Of a stretch of 64,000 bases of DNA, positions 61,442 through 64,000 are shown piece after piece. The stretch lies in the NCBI GenBank assembly GCA_003511165.1, contig DOJW01000008.1:62001-126000 (forward strand), written 5' to 3'. Below the pieces are notes generated by a model, which worked only from the letters and a program-made list of their open reading frames with translations, did not search any database and was not told the origin of the DNA. Made by a program: the position numbers and the translations under genes. The stretch comes from Candidatus Dependentiae bacterium (GTDB lineage Bacteria > Babelota > Babeliae > Babelales > UBA12411). The first letter of the stretch is position 1. Each line of letters opens with the position of its first letter.

Positions 61442-62242
61442 TTAATCCAAGTTAACAAATTTTTCCGCTACCTTTTGTAAAATATTTGAATTGTCTGTTT
61501 TATATTCCAAACTAGTCCAATGATTTTCATCAAATTTAAAATGGAAAACATCTATTGGTTTTAATGTTTTTGTAAAACCCCATTTTTGAAAAGCATTATA
61601 AGCAGTATTGTTAGTTATACGAGTTATAAGAAATATTCGTTTGACTTGTGGAACAATTTTAAAAATTGAACTCATAAGCAACTTTCCCAAACCTCGATTC
61701 TGCTCTTGCGAAAGAATAGCCAAACTATGACCCAAAGTGTCGCCAAAAGCACACCCTGAAGAAATTGAAAGAATTCTAAAACCTAATAATTTTTGAGTTG
61801 CTTGATCTTTAACTGTCGCAAAAAAATAAATATCTTGCTCCCAAACTTTAATAATTTCTTCGGCAAAAATGGATAAATCGGCAACTCCGAAATAAAAAGT
61901 TTTTAACATTGATTTTAATTTTTCTTCAACAGCATTCCAATCAACTGCAGCAATTCCATTTTTAAAAAAAGGATAAAAACTTTTTAAATATAAATCTTGC
62001 TCTGTTACAGCATTTGGATATTTTTTCAGAAATTCCATTTCAACTGGTACATAAGAAGAAACAGCTAATTCACTTACACTTTTCATTAGCTGTGGATAAT
62101 CGGAAGATCGAATTCCGGTCATCGTCCATTCAAGCACAACAGGAACTCCATATTTATCTTTTGCTAAAAACTTTCCCGTCTTTTTTGATTTTTTTGAATT
62201 TTTGATAAATGTTAACCACTCGGATGAACCTTGAATACTCAT
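61442..62242 (-). CDS. GNAT-family acetyltransferase, longer form
   Basis: 266 residues. The GNAT core is in the second half (LSQEQNRGLGKLLMSSIF, NNTAYNAFQKWGFTKTL). The N-terminal 100 residues (SSEWLTFIKNSKKSKKTGKF, TMTGIRSSDYPQLMKSV) have no motif I recognise. GGAGAAGAA before the ATG at 62242. Third block of acetyltransferases in the window, not in the accessory run. Confidence 0.83.
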   Translation of the reverse strand: MSIQGSSEWLTFIKNSKKSKKTGKFLAKDKYGVPVVLEWTMTGIRSSDYPQLMKSVSELAVSSYVPVEMEFLKKYPNAVTEQDLYLKSFYPFFKNGIAAVDWNAVEEKLKSMLKTFYFGVADLSIFAEEIIKVWEQDIYFFATVKDQATQKLLGFRILSISSGCAFGDTLGHSLAILSQEQNRGLGKLLMSSIFKIVPQVKRIFLITRITNNTAYNAFQKWGFTKTLKPIDVFHFKFDENHWTSLEYKTDNSNILQKVAEKFVNLD

Positions 62243-62300
62243 TTCTTCTCCATCAAACCTTATTCGCTATTTTAATATTTTCTATTTCTAACTTCAGATA

Positions 62301-62340
62301 AAAGAGGCAACGCTGCTTAAAATCACAACGTTACCTCTTT
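62301..62340. terminator. Hairpin terminator
   Basis: AAAGAGGCAACG against CGTTACCTCTTT with one mismatch, loop about 16 bases, between the GNAT gene start and the hydrolase gene stop. Probably ends the hydrolase transcript. Confidence 0.6.
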
Positions 62341-62355
62341 GTTTAACAAACTAAA

Positions 62356-63447
62356 TTATATCAAAAATTCCTTATTTGTTTTTGCTAAAATCCAATCCAA
62401 TATTATTTTCAATGCCTCTGGCGCTATTGTTTCTTCAATTGTTCCATACTCTGCTAAAGAACCCGTTTTACATGTTTGAAATGTATGATTCAAATTATGC
62501 AATTCAACTGTTTTATAATCCAAATTGCCTGCAGCTTTTAGTGAGTCAGAAGTTATTTCTAGCGATGGATTAGATGAAACAATCCAATCTCGATCACCAT
62601 TAAGAGCAAGAACGGGGACAACAATCTTTTTAAGCATTTCAGCGGTATTACAATTAAGAAAATAACGATACCAAGATGAATTAAATGCCTCAACCATTGA
62701 ATCTATTTTTGATTTGGTTATTGCAAAAGGAATATTATCCGATTCTTTTTTTAAATTCTCAGGCAATTGCGCGCAATAATCATTCATTAGTTTTTGCAGT
62801 TTAACTTTGGCAACTTCTATATTTAATTCTTGTTTTACAATGGTCAATATCTGCATTCGCAATTTATGATCTTGAGCAAGAAGTTCTTCACTTGCACCAT
62901 CAGCCTTTAACTGCTTTGCAGTTTGCATAACTAAATCATCAACATCTGTTTGGACAACTCCTGCCATCGATACTAAAAAAGCAACATCTTTGGATTCTGC
63001 AGCTAACATACAGGCAATCATCCCGCCTTCACTATGTCCAATTAACCCAATTTTATTTGGATCAATCTCTTTTCGCGTTTTTAGATATTTAATTCCGGCA
63101 ATAACATCATCCGCAAAATCTCTGCTCGTTGCCACCGCATAATCTCCCGTAGATTTTCCAACTCCACGCTTATCAAAACGTAAAACGGCAATACCATTAC
63201 GCGTCAGATAATCTGCAAGCACTAGAAAACGCTTGTGCCCCATCATATTATTATCACGGTCATGCGGACCTAAACCAGCAACCAATATCACAGCGGGGAA
63301 ATGTCCGGTTTGATTCGGCATAGTTAAACTACCTGAAAGGTTTACTTTTGCCTTCTCATTTTGATAACTCACTTCTTCTATTGAATAAGGGAAAGGAGGT
63401 TTTGGTTCTTGATAAAAATTTAGCTGCCTTGTGTCTTTATTACTCAT
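62356..63447 (-). CDS. Alpha/beta hydrolase (dienelactone-hydrolase/peptidase-like)
   Basis: 363 residues. PAVILVAGLGPHDRDNN (oxyanion-side HGxG-like element), nucleophile elbow GLIGHSEGGMIACML (GxSxG; Ser about residue 138), later VVPVLALNGDRDWIVSS (acid Asp) and a C-terminal His in HNLNHTFQT. Similar to uncharacterised S9-like/DUF-hydrolases; no signal peptide. Substrate unknown. Confidence 0.88.
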   Translation of the reverse strand: MSNKDTRQLNFYQEPKPPFPYSIEEVSYQNEKAKVNLSGSLTMPNQTGHFPAVILVAGLGPHDRDNNMMGHKRFLVLADYLTRNGIAVLRFDKRGVGKSTGDYAVATSRDFADDVIAGIKYLKTRKEIDPNKIGLIGHSEGGMIACMLAAESKDVAFLVSMAGVVQTDVDDLVMQTAKQLKADGASEELLAQDHKLRMQILTIVKQELNIEVAKVKLQKLMNDYCAQLPENLKKESDNIPFAITKSKIDSMVEAFNSSWYRYFLNCNTAEMLKKIVVPVLALNGDRDWIVSSNPSLEITSDSLKAAGNLDYKTVELHNLNHTFQTCKTGSLAEYGTIEETIAPEALKIILDWILAKTNKEFLI

Positions 63448-63797
63448 TTTTCTTCAGTTCTTTCGATATTTTTTGTTAAACAATTATTAATCATGTACAT
63501 GCACATAAAAATGCATAAACAGATCAACTTTTATGCAGTCAGCATAAAATATTAAAATTATATGGAAAATATAAACACGAATACCAAAAACAGATGAAAA
63601 ACATCACGTTTTTCGGCTAGTTTAGATAAGAACTAATAAAACTTTCATAACGGCCTCGCTAAATTTTCTATTTTAATTTGAGGTCCAAATAAACTATAAC
63701 TAAGTGATAATGCTAACCAAGAATTTCACTTTTAGCAAAATAATTGCTCCTTTAATTTGCAACATATTAAGCAGGTACTTTAGCAAATCAAAAACGC
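63448..63797. other. AT-rich intergenic region
   Basis: About 350 bases between the alpha/beta hydrolase start and the stop of the gene that runs off the right edge. No ORF or hairpin of note was seen; it probably holds the hydrolase promoter and the 3' untranslated region of the next gene. Confidence 0.4.
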
Positions 63798-64000
63798 TTA
63801 TTCATTTGCTCGTGCCCTTACTCTTTCAATGACTCCTTGCATTCTTCTTTCTTCGAAATATTTTATTAAAATGGGGTATTTATCAACTAAAGAAAGAAAT
63901 AACTGTGTCCCTTTTTTATTATTTAATTTAAGCAATGTATAAACAGCAGAAACTAAACTATCATCATCATTTTTTTTATAAGCTTCTTCGGCAAGTTTAA
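63798..64000 (-). CDS. C-terminal end of a protein (truncated by window edge)
   Basis: Minus-strand frame from the right edge to a TAA at 63800-63798, 66 residues visible (KLAEEAYKKNDDDSLVSAVYTLLKLN ... YFEERRMQGVIERVRARANE). Helical, charged, no recognisable family. Confidence 0.6.
   Translation of the reverse strand, partial: KLAEEAYKKNDDDSLVSAVYTLLKLNNKKGTQLFLSLVDKYPILIKYFEERRMQGVIERVRARANE

Overview
The window is an AT-rich stretch (roughly 30% GC by eye) of the chromosome of a Gram-negative bacterium. LPS and outer-membrane functions are present: a KdsB-like CMP-KDO synthetase, an LptE-like lipoprotein next to holA, MurA and an MltA-like transglycosylase. Other content fits an intracellular or host-associated lifestyle: two ankyrin-repeat proteins, many signal-peptide proteins without recognisable function, three secreted HAD-like proteins of the DUF2608 type, and a signal-peptide AAA+ ATPase. 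This combination makes me think of candidate phylum Dependentiae (TM6), but that is an inference from gene content, not a phylogenetic placement.

Layout. 0-12 kb: a truncated MltA-like gene at the left edge, then recO-like, a giant MscK-type mechanosensitive channel, an SlyD-type prolyl isomerase, a CrcB fluoride channel, a secreted orphan, a 3-methyladenine DNA glycosylase, a Kup potassium transporter and an archease-rtcB RNA-repair operon. 12-28 kb (minus strand): a core information-processing block. In transcription order it runs tRNA-Tyr, Gly, Thr, Thr, rpmG, tRNA-Trp, secE, nusG, rplK, rplA, rplJ, rplL, rpoB, rpoC, tRNA-Val, rpsO, pnp, lptE-like, holA. The tuf gene that often sits among these tRNAs is absent. 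RpoB carries an unusual cysteine-rich insertion. 28-36.9 kb: tsaE, a NYN-domain nuclease, an atpG separated from any other ATP synthase gene, then a plus-strand accessory run (four GNAT acetyltransferases, SDR, DUF5829, P-loop kinase, DUF2608 lipoprotein, APH(6)-type phosphotransferase). Two of these GNAT genes are close paralogues that bracket the run.

37-48 kb: a secreted HD-domain protein, a HicAB toxin-antitoxin pair, a secreted AAA+ ATPase, a MerR-TipAS regulator split at a slippery A-tract, murA, kdsB, a membrane protein with 29-residue tandem repeats, tdk and radA. 47.8-53.5 kb: a plastic region. An ankyrin gene is flanked by the radA 3' end and a second, diverged copy of that same 3' end. 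Next come a DUF4143-type ATPase, a coiled-coil membrane protein and a second ankyrin gene that shares both coding and upstream sequence with the first. 53.7-64 kb: an ABC-2 exporter, a secreted pentapeptide-repeat protein, a PspC-domain protein, a Nudix hydrolase, two tandem DUF2608 proteins, a beta-helix/bactofilin-like protein, an HD hydrolase, a fifth GNAT enzyme, an alpha/beta hydrolase and a truncated gene at the right edge.

The most notable observations are: (i) a direct 116-bp repeat of the radA 3' end enclosing an ankyrin gene, which looks like the footprint of an integration event; (ii) the MerR-TipAS gene split exactly at an in-phase A_AAA_AAC heptamer followed by a stop and a stem-loop; (iii) eight cysteines in four CxC/CxxC pairs inserted in the N-terminal part of RpoB; (iv) an AAA+ ATPase carrying a signal peptide; (v) a family of near-identical palindromic bidirectional terminators. 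No CRISPR array, rRNA, transposase or integrase was seen.
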